NCBI GenBank assembly: GCA_029204225.1
Contig: CM055109.1
Location: 46,562,966 to 46,626,965, forward strand
Source of the DNA: Diphasiastrum complanatum
Lineage: Eukaryota > Streptophyta > Lycopodiopsida > Lycopodiales > Lycopodiaceae
DNA: 64,000 nucleotides
Direction of reading: 5' to 3'
Within the stretch, counting starts at the first letter, position 1. Every line of letters starts with the position of its first letter. A model generated the notes under the pieces. It saw only the letters and a list, made by a program, of their open reading frames with translations. It ran no database searches and was not told the DNA's origin. A program made the translations under genes and the position numbers. Below, one piece after another: positions 34,360-44,646 of this stretch.

Positions 34360-35867
34360 TGTTGGAAGTATTTCTAGTTTGTACGGTGGCTAGATCTACT
34401 TACGGATGTAGTGTAGGGATGTAGAGGATCGTCCACTTTCTAAGTTTCTACAACAAGCTTCAACGGAAATACGGAAATAATCAACAGAGATGAGAGCGCT
34501 AAGGCTTACCCAACTAGTGCCCGAAACAAAAATAAAACTAATTAGAACAACAATAAAAACATCCTTGCTAAGGCAAACCCAACTAGCAAGGTTGCTAAAC
34601 TAAGACCTAGATTAACACCCAGAGGGTTTGAAAGATAAATTGCGGCTAACTAAATAAACCAATAGAAACATGCCACAATAATCCAATGAAAGGAGGCAAG
34701 AGGAGGCCCGAGCACCTTCCCTCCAGCTATGCACCTTCCAATGGGAACACAAAGAAATAGAATGATAATCTCAAAGAGAGAGCAATTTAGCATAATCCCA
34801 GAGTGTTGGTTACAATGCAAATACCTCTCCTTTTATGGCAAGGAGGGTCTTCCATAAGTGTCTACTAACTTATGGGACTAATCTATTTCTAGCTTTTCAA
34901 GAACTTCTAACTTAGGATTTAGAACTTCAAATTTCTTAACTTAGGAAAACTTAAGATAAAATATTTCTAATCTTAAGTTTCCTAAGTCTAAGTTCTAAAT
35001 CTAAGTTTAAGCTATTTTATTATTATTTAAGCTTCTACTCATGGACTTACAAAACACATGCCATGGCTTGAAGTTTATTGACAGATACTCATACGTGGTC
35101 TTACAAAATACATGCCACAGAGTTTTATTATTAGTTTTGATTTTCTCTGTATTAGCACAGTTGCTAAAAAATAATGCTAAGATCTGCATTTAGGGTTAGT
35201 TTCGGAGTAATTTTGCTTGATTTGAGTGGATTTGCTTGTTTGAAATCTAATTTGATTGTTAAACAGAAAAAACTATTCAGATCACCAATTTGAAGATCCA
35301 TTTGGATCTGAGATATCAGAAAAAACAACAGAAATCGGTCAAATCTGCCAGATTTTGGTCAAAAGGAGGCAAAAAGCATCATCAGAGCTGATAACTTTTT
35401 GCCCTCTTTCAAGAAACCTTCACCGAGTTGCACACACCTTTGGTTTTGATCACAAAACCTTTAGTTTGAAGGGCGAAGATTAATACCCAGCAGGTTTCCA
35501 GAAACATCAGAAAAACCGTCAAAAAAACCAAAAAATCACCAAAACCCTAAAAATACAGAAAAAGAACCTTCGTCCGATTCACTGTGCATAGGTGTGATTC
35601 AGATCTATCTACTTCCAGGTCGGCAAAGAATAATACCAAAAATAAAAGGGTTTTCAGAAAGGGGTGAGGTGTATGGGTGTGAGAGAGTTGTCATGGACTT
35701 GTAAATGGAAAAGTGAGAGAGTGGCCCGGAGGGTGCATTTTCTTAGGTGTACTATGGCTCTTATGCATGTGGCAAAGTAGGTAAGTTACATATTGACATG
35801 CATGGAAGGTAGGTAGCCTAATATCTAATGTTAGCCACATTCAAGTTGTATTTTCTTGGTTACAACA
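34360..35867 (-). repeat. 5' LTR of gypsy element 2
   Basis: The inner end (plus strand TGTTGGAAGTA at 34360) is well fixed by the primer site. The outer end is my best guess, ACAACA at 35867, which mirrors TGTTGG. About 1.5 kb, non-coding. No second copy is available to confirm the outer end. Confidence 0.45.
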
Positions 35868-35939
35868 TTGGGATTCACCCCAAGTGCATTTATTCTATGG
35901 TAAAAAGTTAGTATATGTCCATCTTATCTTGCATAATAT

Positions 35940-36700
35940 CCATCAATTCCTAGGCCCTTTTTTCTAGGGGTTGTCCATCCCCAATCATAGCGAAGAGAGT
36001 CACAAAGGGTGATCGGTCCTTTGGTTTCTTCTCCAAATCTTTATAGACTCGATTGAGCCTTCTTTATACACTTTGGAAAAAGCCTTCTTCAACTACCATC
36101 TTAAGCTTTAAAAAGCTTTTCAATTCATTCTTCAGGCACTCCTTTAAGTACCTGCACATATCCTTAAAGAAAAAGTTAGGTGTCATAACATACCATTTTA
36201 AAATAAATGGCTCATCATTAGATTCTACTTGTGGAATCTGCACATCAAACTGTTAGCATTTATCTACAGTTTTCATCTCTTGTCTTCAAGTATTGATACA
36301 TCCACAAGCATTTCATCAGTTAGAGTAACAAGCTCTAAGATTCAAAATATGTTTCATACAAAAAAGAATGGAAGATAGGATAGCCTTTATTCATTGGGCA
36401 TTTTGTCTATACAATTATTACACATTCATCTTTATCTTCATAGTCAATGTCATCTTTAAGGTCGTCATCATTAAAATCAATAAAGTTTGCAAATTTCGTA
36501 ATCATATTCGAAAGAACAGATAGCATCTCATCTTCTCTAAGGTCATAACATCATCGATATCATATAGGGATAAGAAAGGAATGTCATCCATGCAGTACAC
36601 ATGTAGATCCAACAAGGTTTTGCTTTGGTCATTCTTGCTTACAATAGATAAAGAAGAAATTGACAATGCATGGGCCTTCACATAGTATAACAATCAATTA
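35940..36700 (-). pseudogene. family Y copy 2
   Basis: Minus strand: LLDLHVYCMDDIPFLSLYD (36630-36560), then, one frame over, LREDEMLSVLSNMITKFANF and an Asp-rich run (36535-36420). This matches copy 1 (LLDLLVYIINN..., LREDEIFSIFS..., Asp-rich run). Further down, FKDMCRYLKECLKNELKSFL and, after another shift, DRSPFVTLFAMIGDGQPLEK are protein-like (36160-35960). At least three frame breaks or stops. Function unknown. Confidence 0.5.
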
Positions 36701-36819
36701 TTTACTATCTTAACCTTTTTTTTTTTATTTATTATATTCCTTTCACCCTCTGCTTATTCTTACAAGGAGTTAGTTTGTAGGGATTTTAGACATGCAGCTG
36801 GCTTATCAGGATTGAGAAT

Positions 36820-36990
36820 AACTAGTCATATTCGATTGTATTATTGGCTCCAAGTTGCTACTTGGAAATGAAGAAGAAGAAATTATTGATGAATTTTTGA
36901 AGCATTTGGATCTAGAAATCTTATATGATAGACATGTTGAAGAACATAATGAGATTTTGAGTATTGTAGATACTAATAGTGAGTTTGCGT
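36820..36990 (+). pseudogene. short unidentified coding remnant
   Basis: Plus-strand reading LLLGNEEEEIIDEFLKHLD continuing to about 36990 is acidic and protein-like. No family recognised. It may belong to a neighbouring transposon. Confidence 0.25.
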
Positions 36991-37329
36991 AAACAAAACA
37001 TAACATGGAAATGGAAGTTGTATTCTGAAGCAAGAATGACTGGCAATTGCTTTCATGGATAAAACTTGCACGTCCTCCTACAATAGAGGCGATTGATGAA
37101 GCATATGTTGTTGTTGTATACTATTTACCCTAGTAGGGTGGAATTGGGAAAGAATGTAGATCGAGCAATGCACTTTGGAGAAAGAAAAAGGAAGGTCATG
37201 TGAAATAGTTGAAGCTAAAAGAAAGAGAGGTGAACATTGTGGTTAGTGATCATTTTGGCCATTGTATAGATGTGGACGTCCAAGCCAGCTGAGTTTTTTC
37301 AAGTACATTCCCTCATTGTTAAATTTGAT

Positions 37330-37480
37330 CGTACATTAGATGATAAGCTATTAGTGTTCTTATAAAGCAAAATCGTGGAGGCTCGTATGTGGTGTGGAAA
37401 ACATGTTTTGCTTGTCAAGGTTGCGTTCAGTAGATCTCTCTATGCACCTTGTGCTTCCATAATCACTTGACAAGTTGTAC
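37330..37480. repeat. dispersed repeat, inverted partner at 42855-42985
   Basis: The reverse complement of this stretch matches 42855-42985 (shared 'TTGACAAGCAAAA.ATGTTTT' and 'CACACCACATA.G.GCCTCC'). Both copies keep one reading frame of about 35 residues (pattern VLIKQ-x2-GG-x-YVV-x-KT-x-FACQ), which hints at a coding origin. Confidence 0.55.
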
Positions 37481-37784
37481 AAGGAATGTGATACCTTCTA
37501 CTCTAAAAAGCAAAAATGACATAAGAAGATCCTAAAATACGTATGCCAATAGATACAAGAGATAATGTGATGACAATGCCTAAAAGCATCAATTTGATGT
37601 CTCAAATCAATGAGGAGATCCAATTTGTGATATGTGAAAGGAATTTTCTATGCCTTAATGTTGAAAACAAGATGATGTCAAAAATTAAAAAAAAATGCTT
37701 TGGTATAAAGGTGGATTGCAAAAGATGGCCCAAAATAAAGCCTCTGCCATATCTTTGGTTTTGAAAACACAATGACCAAAGAAC

Positions 37785-38045
37785 TTGAATGTGCTTCCAA
37801 CTATGTATGGGAGACGTAGTGAATGAGAAAAATAAGGAAACATATGAGAAAAAGCCGAAGGTAGGAAAAATGTGAAAAAGCCGAAGGTAGGCCAGAAATG
37901 CATTCTAAGTCATTCTGGCCACTGTGTCGCATTTTTTGCGAAGGTGCGAAAAAGGCAAAAAAGGTGAAGGTGCCTTAAAAACGTTTAAGACGCAAAAAAT
38001 CTTAAGGAAAAAATGTGAAGGTTCGAAAACATGTAGTCGGCTTGA
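37785..38045 (-). repeat. LTR fragment of the 19733 copia family
   Basis: Bases 38045-37850 on the minus strand match 19790-20010, including GCCGACTACATGTTTTCGA-CCTTCAC and the run of TTTTTCGCACCTTCGC. It is fused directly to the copia gag-protease fragment at 38046. Confidence 0.75.
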
Positions 38046-39363
38046 GTAAAAGATCTCGCATTCAATTTGTAGAGTCGATTCCCGTTGACTCTAGCTCCTG
38101 TAGCAATCACTTTGTAGTGATTCTTGATGTCTTTGACAAGACATTTGTCACTGTCAAACTCAACCTTGAGTTGTTGATCAGCCATCATCCCAACAGATAG
38201 TAGATTGTTAGCTAAGTTAGGTACATATTGCACATTGCTTATATGCTTTATCTTCCCGTTGGCTAACTTCACTGGTACCACTCCTTGCCGTCAGCTTGTC
38301 CAACTTCATCACCATTGTCAGTTTTCTTGAGTTCTGAAAACCACTCTTTCCTTGAAGTCATGTGCTTGGATGCACCACTATCAATGTACCATGTATCATT
38401 GGCTTCATCACTTGTCATTAATGCTGTAATGAACAATTTTGAACTCTTACCTGTATCATCTTCATATTGATCATCATCGTATTGATGTTGATTAGTGTAA
38501 TTGTCTTCATAATAATAGTCATCAGATTGATGTTGATCAGCATAATTTCCCGCTTGCCATTTGTCTTTTCTTTGTTCCATCTCCTTCTTTTTCTTGAAGC
38601 ATTCACGCTCCCAGTGACCAAGTTTGTTGCAGTACCTTCCAGGTTTATCCTGTCTTGAATAGCCATGTCCTTGACCTCGGTCTTGATTCCAATTACCTCG
38701 ATTCGGACTATCATTGACTTTCTCATGAAATTGTTGAGATGATCCTCGGCTTGAGTTTCCTCCTCTCGATTGATACTTTCCACGGCCAAATCTTCCACCT
38801 CGTCCTCTAACTGCAAGAGCTTGATCATAGCTCTTGTTACGATGATTCAAGTTCTCTTGACGTTGCTCTTCTTGCAAAAGCAATCCACCTAGTTCTTCAT
38901 AGGTTGGAAGATTTTCTCTTGTGGCTATACTCGTCACAAACATCTGATGTGACTCACTCAGACTATTCAATGTCAATTGCACGATCTCACAATCTTGTAC
39001 TCGCTCTCCAACTGCTGCTAATTGAGCACGGATCTCTTTGATCTTCAGTATGTGATCGACAATAGTTGCACCATCATCCATCTGCAATGTATGCAACTTT
39101 GTCTTTAGAAATAGTATTCGAGATGTATTTGTCGTTTCAAACAATGCCTTCAATGTATCCCACGCTTCTTTTGGTCCTTCTGAATCTGAAATATAGGGAA
39201 TAATTGCATCTCTAACTGATAAGTTGATGACATTTTGGGCTTTCCGTCTTCTCCTATCAAATGTTCGCTGATCTTCTTCAATCACTGGCCTTGTTACTGC
39301 ATAGTTGACGGCACCTTCCAATTTGCTTGACTCATTAAGGACACTCTCGCTTAGAATTTTCAT
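38046..39363 (-). pseudogene. copia gag, protease and pre-integrase
   Basis: Frame 39363-38269 (364 residues): Gag with EAWDTLKALFETTNTSRI and LTLNSLSESHQMFVTSI, an RGG-rich stretch, a knuckle GRYCNKLGHWEREC whose first Cys is Gly, an Asp/Tyr/Gln-rich linker, and the protease motif DTWYIDSGASKHM. A one-base shift near 38275 leads to PVKLANGKIKHISNVQYVPN and YKL of the pre-integrase. Integrase, RT and RNase H are absent. The usual N-terminal Gag start is also missing, so the 5' end is rearranged. Confidence 0.8.
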
Positions 39364-39433
39364 TACTGGATAGATGAGTCTGGATCACAAAATTTATTCA
39401 CACCACAGAACTGTAAATTTTTTGTTGTACATC

Positions 39434-39685
39434 TGATATCGGTACGACGCGCGGGAGCACGACTGCTCAGGATTCTCTTTACCTCTGGCGCGTCACTCTG
39501 ATACTGCTATTGATATGTGATATCGGTATGATGGGCGGATGTACGACTGCTCTTGGTTTTCTTTACCTCTGGCGCGTCGATCCGATATTGGTACGGATAT
39601 GCTATATCTGTATGACGCGCGGATGTATGACTGCTCAAGATTTTTCCTACCTCTGGCGCATCGATCCAATATTGGTATGGAAAAG
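39434..39685. repeat. 84-bp tandem repeat, three copies
   Basis: Units start at 39434, 39518 and 39602 (period 84). Each carries GACGCGC or a variant near its start and GGCGCGTC or a variant about 40 bases later, an internal inverted repeat that could fold into a stem. It lies in the leader of the minus-strand copia. Because 84 is divisible by three, a repeated 28-residue peptide opens on the plus strand, probably by chance. Confidence 0.85.
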
Positions 39686-40215
39686 ATTAAAAATAGAGAG
39701 AATATGAGAACTTTCAGAGGGAATATTCTAGATTTCCCACTTCGGCGCGGCGGCTACGCCGCCTCCTCTTTGCAAGGATTTCGAAATGTGTGATCGTTCA
39801 AAAGACAGAGATCAGTAATGTGAAAAGTATGAAGCCTTCTAACTCTGAATGGTAGTACTAGACACTATCTAGTGTGATTTGTGGTACTCCAAACGGACAA
39901 ATGAGAGCTTTCTTGGCAAACCTCTCACACAAATAGCACTTTCCACAACAACTAGGAAGTATTGTAAAAAATCTCCCCCACTCAACAAATTTTCAATCTG
40001 TTTGATGCTGCCCTGGCCTTTCTGATGCCTCCGAGACTGTGCTTTTGTTTCCCACTAATGATTCTGAGCTCCAACCCTACAAAATACACCAAAGAAGAAT
40101 CTCTTCCAACCATTTTTGTCTCTCCAAGCTTTCACCTCCCGTGAAGGACTTTCTCACTTCGTTACGGAGCCTATGACAAGTTGTATCCACTGATCAGGCA
40201 CGCAGGACTATCACT

Positions 40216-40227
40216 GCTCAGATACCA
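40216..40227 (-). promoter_or_regulatory. primer-binding site of minus-strand copia
   Basis: Minus strand TGGTATCTGAGC, one base off the initiator-Met complement, immediately next to the LTR end CA. Confidence 0.65.
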
Positions 40228-40438
40228 TGTCAAGAATTAGATATGCAACATCAAGCATTCACCATAAGCAATCACCAAAAGAAGGCTGAAGAGGAACACG
40301 CACTGTCACTCTATCACACTACCACATACAGAATGTAAAATGTACAAATAAACCCTGAACCCTGATAGAGAGAGAAAACCTACGAATAGACTGATAGACT
40401 AGCCTACGGCTATTGACAGCTGGTCACAGCTGTCAACA
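40228..40438 (-). repeat. putative short 5' LTR of minus-strand copia
   Basis: Plus strand begins TGTCAAG next to the primer site. The likely outer end is TGTCAACA at 40438 (minus strand start TGTTGACA). About 211 bp, rich in short direct repeats. The outer end is uncertain because no partner LTR remains. Confidence 0.4.
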
Positions 40439-41473
40439 TTAATGTGCATCGTAAACAGTAACAATGAAGTTTATCATTGATTACTAATAGAATGTGCTTC
40501 CAACTACGTATGGGAAACATAGTAAATGTATGTTTGTTACTTTGGAGATGTTTTCTATTCCTAAGTAGATTTTATGCTTTTTGAAAGCCCCTTTAAGGGC
40601 GAATTATGACCCTAACAATAGTATGCTAGAAGACATATTCTTCTTTCGTTGATCTTTATTATTGTGATATACGATTTTGCAAGTGTGGAATAATATTATG
40701 ACATTATTTGCAAGTGACTATTGAATGACTTATAGAGATGAGCCATAACTTGGAGTAAAAACTTGTACCTCATTAGCTAATGATGATTATTAACAAAAGG
40801 AAATTTTTTCATTATAGTGCAAGCACTAATTGAGCTGGTTGATCTTTGTAAGAAATTGAAGTCATTGACTTACAAAAGAAGGATGAGAGTTTTGCTAAGA
40901 TTTAGGGAGTAGGATTTTTTTTTTATAATGGTTTCTTTGAGGTTTGAGGGAGGAGATGATGTCAAATGGAATGACATACATCTCTAATAGTGGTGTTGCT
41001 ATATGGATAAAATCAGGTGGCTAACATGAACTATAGGAAAACAATGTACGGTTAAGCATGTATATGAATAGCACATTCAAGTAGTACTTAGCATCTAAAA
41101 TTTCTATCATATACCTAAAATCCATGTGATCTTCCCAACATGGCCCACTTTATGGAGAATTAATTGTAATTCAGCATGAAAACAGTATCCACTTTCTACA
41201 CTAGTACAACTTCAAAGAGATCTACTTAATCCGATTCTTCTCCTACAAACTACAAACCCACAAAATATATCAGAGTAGAGCAAAGCTCTACAATGTCTAT
41301 CAAAACTTGGATAACCGCATCGACCTAGACTAGTGCTCTCCGACGTCCATCAAAATTACTTGGATAGCTGCTGCATCGACACTTTTTCTCCTAACTGGCA
41401 CTGGTTATCGCAACTTCTTCTGTCTTCTTGTTGTAATTCATCATGATCAGCAGCCAGTCCGATCGTTGTAGGA
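40439..41473. other. non-coding flank, includes 3' side of the host gene
   Basis: No gene. A 38-bp word at 40491-40528 (GAATGTGCTTCCAACTACG...) also occurs, slightly diverged, at 37785-37822. The stretch 41150-41473 is presumably the 3' untranslated region of the host gene to the right; an AATTAATTCTCC-like AT-rich run near 41155-41170 may serve polyadenylation. Confidence 0.4.
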
Positions 41474-42384
41474 CTAGTTTTCACTTCCGGGGGTGGAAGA
41501 GGTGGGCGAAGCGGAGGGGGAAGGCGAGGGTGCTGTGGAGGTTCCATGAGCTGGAATGGAATGAGGAATTGGATGGAAGGGATGCAGTGGATGAGGTCTG
41601 CCCAAGAAAGGGGGAATATGTGGGATGCCGGTAAAGCGATGGGGTGGCATGAAGGATTTCATGTCATCTACATTTGCAACATCAGCCTCGTCTTCTTCAG
41701 AGTGGAAGATTGTGTGTGGGTAGTTATACTGATCACTAGTCTGCAATGGCAAGTGATACTGAGCTGGTCGATGGAAGAAGGGATTGATTGGATAATTTTG
41801 GGGGATGGGGTGGGGGTAGAAGGGCCAAGGATGCAAGGGAAACAGAGGGAAGTGCGGGTGCATGGGGATGGAAGTTGTGGGGGCCGGTGCTTGAGAAGTG
41901 ACGCTGCCCACTTGCCCCTCAGCTGCTGGCGGTGATGCTGTTGGAGTTGGTGATATTATTGATGACGGTGGTTCCGATACCTGAGATGGAGCTGGCGCTG
42001 TTGTCTGTTCTGAAGGCGCACTCGCACCCCCCGCTTCTTCTTTTGTTGCTTGATGAGCTAGAGCACTCCCAATTGAAGAGGTGAAGTAGTTGTCTGCAAC
42101 ACAACAGCAAACATATTTACACGGTTGAACATTAATGGTTGTATCAGCTGCATGAGGAATAAACTCATTCCTTTTAAGCAGTGATTCATGAGTTCTAAGC
42201 TACACGAGAAATTTACAGGTTAACTAACGAGTAATGGACAATAATATACAGGTAATCAGAAGTATAGAAGAAGACCTGCAGGCATGACGTCCATACTGAG
42301 AACCCGGCCTCCATGAACGGATAGCAGTGCAGTAGTTGACAGCAAAGCTACAAGCTGTGTAACAAGGATAAGAACGGCGGCCAT
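41474..42384 (-). CDS. secreted proline-rich protein, two exons
   Basis: Exon 1 42384-42276, intron 42275-42094 (GT...TGTTGCAG, 182 bp), exon 2 42093-41474. The exons join in phase 1 and give 242 residues. Residues 1-24 are a signal peptide (MAAVLILVTQLVALLSTTAL...) probably cleaved before GGRV. Then come a Ser/Thr/Pro/Ala-rich region (about 60-110), a Pro/His/Phe/Tyr-rich region (HPHFPLFPLHPWPFYPHPIP), an acidic patch SEEDEADVANVDDM, a second Pro/His stretch, and a Ser/Pro tail. This points to an extracellular or cell-wall protein. A TATA box lies 132 bp upstream. No stops or frameshifts, unlike its surroundings. Exact family not recognised. Confidence 0.75.
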
Positions 42385-42515
42385 CTTAGATGCTGTAACT
42401 ATAGATTGAACTTAACTTTGAATCAATGGTCACCAAGGAATGATCAATGACGTTCTCCTGAAGGCAGCTTACTACTTAATCTTCTGTGTGTGGAACTTTG
42501 CAGCAGCAGGGTGCT

Positions 42516-42523
42516 CTTTTATA
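42516..42523 (-). promoter_or_regulatory. TATA box of the secreted-protein gene
   Basis: Minus strand TATAAAAG, which would place transcription start near 42487 and leave a 5' leader of about 100 bases before the ATG at 42384. Confidence 0.6.
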
Positions 42524-42854
42524 CCAGTGGAGGTAATCTACAAATTCTATAATTTTACAGACTGGGTTTCTTTTCTAGCACCATGCGTTCCCAGAAAAGG
42601 AGTTGTTTCTCTATTATTATCCGCCAGCGGCAGCAGGAGCAAAAAACACGCATAGCTAAAAATTAACAAAAGCAGTTCTATTCTATTCTATTGGGTGTCG
42701 AGTGGCTTGAAATAGGCATAAACTTTTCCCCTTCATGCATGCCGAACAACTTCGTAATTTAGGACTAGGTGCACTCTATATGATGAGTCTTACTTGTTAG
42801 AATTGTTTTCTTTATCAATAGTTTGCATGAAAGCGCACGCTGGTGTGTAGAGGG

Positions 42855-42985
42855 TCTGGTGAATGCTCTCTTGACAAGCAAAAGATGTTTTGCACACCAC
42901 ATATGGGCCTCCGGGGAGTTGCTTTATAAGAACGTCACTAATGATAACTTATCATGTTATGCATTGCTTAAGTTTAATAATTCTG
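42855..42985. repeat. dispersed repeat, inverted partner at 37330-37480
   Basis: See the partner copy. On the minus strand it reads VLIKQLPGGPYVVCKTSFAC without stops. It lies about 330 bp upstream of the host gene's TATA box. Confidence 0.55.
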
Positions 42986-44109
42986 GTTGCATTGATTTAT
43001 AGTGGGCAAAGTGTCTTGGATTGCAAAGCTCACTCCCTCACAAAGTTGGAATGAAGATAAGATGACATGAAATCTATTTTCAAACAAATCTTGCCAATCT
43101 TGGCTATTTTTGGACAAAGAAATGACTTAATCTCCCTCACACACTTTGATGTACTTTCAAGACCTGTAAAACAAGTTTAGAGGACCTAATTTCAGCCTAG
43201 ATTAATTAGATTTCATGAATTAAATTCAAATTTAATCAATGGCACTTGATCTTGGTAGCTTGTGTGAACAGCACAATTTTTCTACACTTTCAAAAAGTGT
43301 TTATTGAATGTATTTTAAACTAATATAACTTCAAAAAGCTTATCTCTAAGTCTAAAATGAGTTTTGGCCTCAATTGACAATTTACCAAAATATGACTAAA
43401 CTTCAGTGAAATATCTCACACTCCCTCTTCAACTAGTTTAGGCATAGTTTTAGCCATACTACTTTGATCCATCTTTAGAATGATCTCCATCCTAAGTATA
43501 GATCTCCTTTCTAAGGTTCTAAAGTATCTTTCATAATTGATATAGAGAATAGTGTGTCGCGAACGGGTTTTTGTATCGCGCACGGATTTGATTCTTTTGA
43601 ATTTTTTTATGCGGAAGCTTGCAGGATCCTAGACACGTGACTACAGATCACAGAACAGAAATCATTCTAGCAATCAAGACAACGAAAAACAAGGAGATGG
43701 ACAAGAGAGAGCAACTGTATTATCAGTTTGATTTTTAGAGCGAGATGATCAATGTCCGCTCATTGGCGGCCTGGCACTCTGCTCTTTCGATGTGTTCTGC
43801 TCGTTGGTAGACTTTCATGCACAGCTATTTCGTTTTGCTATTTTTTCTATTCTTTTTTTTTCTGCTCTACTCTTGCACTCTTCTCAGTGTGTTCTGTTGA
43901 TCCAAAAATTGTTTATATCTCCATTGTGTGGAGTTTACAAGATAGCTAAACAGAGAATTACAAGAGTAGTTAACGCTAATCAACTAGTTAGTTACTCTTT
44001 GTTATTGCTAACTGTTTCAGCTGAGCATGAAGTTTCAGACTCCACGCCAGTTGAGCTGCCAGCTGGCAGCGCAAAAGATTTTCTTTCACTTTCTTTTCGT
44101 TTCGTGTCG
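42986..44109. other. non-coding sequence left of the LARD
   Basis: AT-rich, then pyrimidine-rich (43820-43880). The plus-strand frames at 43752-44196 are low-complexity Phe/Ser/Leu and unconvincing. The TTCG-rich end (44085-44109) resembles sequence at 55630-55680. Confidence 0.4.
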
Positions 44110-44633
44110 TGTTATAAGGGAAGCTCCCTAAGATCTTGCTTACAAGACAATAACACAATGGAAAACACGCTATGGAGAAACCACCCAACCAAGTAGAAGC
44201 AACCAATCAACTCTAGAAGCTTCACCCCCAAGCCAAGGAACAAGAGGCATGAATGTAGTGTGAAACTTTGGCAATGAATGCATGATCATAATGAGGAGTA
44301 GAGCGAGTTTGGCCTCTTTTTATAGAGCCATAAGCATCCTGGGCACATAGCCATGCATAGCCCTAAGTTCCCTATACATAGATTCACCTAGAATAGAGTC
44401 CTATGCATGGACCAACTATTCATAGAATTGCTATTGATAACTTTACACATGCATACACTGTCTCGTATCTTGTCTAAACTCCATTTAGTGTGTTCTGGCC
44501 CTCACAAGGATATTAATTACTTTCGGGTCACATCCAGTATGACGTGGCATAACTAACAGCTTGATTTACTGGAGTACCGTGTATCCAAGACTAGGAGTAT
44601 ACTAAATCCTACTTACTGGTCATGGACATAACA
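44110..44633 (-). repeat. 3' LTR of the LARD
   Basis: TGTTATAAGGGAAGCTCCC to GGACATAACA on the plus strand, with inverted ends TGTTAT/ATAACA. Pairs with 49643-50157. Confidence 0.85.
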
Positions 44634-44646
44634 TTCTTCCCTCCTT
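44634..44646 (-). promoter_or_regulatory. polypurine tract of the LARD
   Basis: Minus strand AAGGAGGGAAGAA directly before the 3' LTR start TGTTATG. It primes plus-strand DNA synthesis. Confidence 0.75.

Larger units (their letters stand above)
30127..35867 (-). mobile_element. Ty3/gypsy element 2, tRNA-Asp primed
   Basis: Minus-strand order from the right: 5' LTR (35867-34360), primer site (34358-34344), leader, gag, protease, RT, RNase H, integrase (to 30127). The 3' LTR is missing. The RT lacks its catalytic half and the integrase lacks its catalytic Glu region through internal deletions. Many frames are broken. It is a closer match to element 1 in the RNase H entry (31450-31635 against 1860-2032) than in gag. 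Confidence 0.85.

Noticed and set aside
39510-39707. 28-residue peptide repeat on the plus strand as a gene
   Set aside because: It is antisense to a copia leader, opens only because 84 is divisible by three, and has no start context or continuation.
37785-40528. 38-bp direct repeats as a target-site duplication
   Set aside because: Far too long and too diverged for an LTR-element duplication (usually 5 bp), and not adjacent to LTR ends.
43752-44206. Overlapping frames at the LARD left edge
   Set aside because: Low-complexity Phe/Ser/Leu frames that run across the LTR boundary; not a conserved gene.
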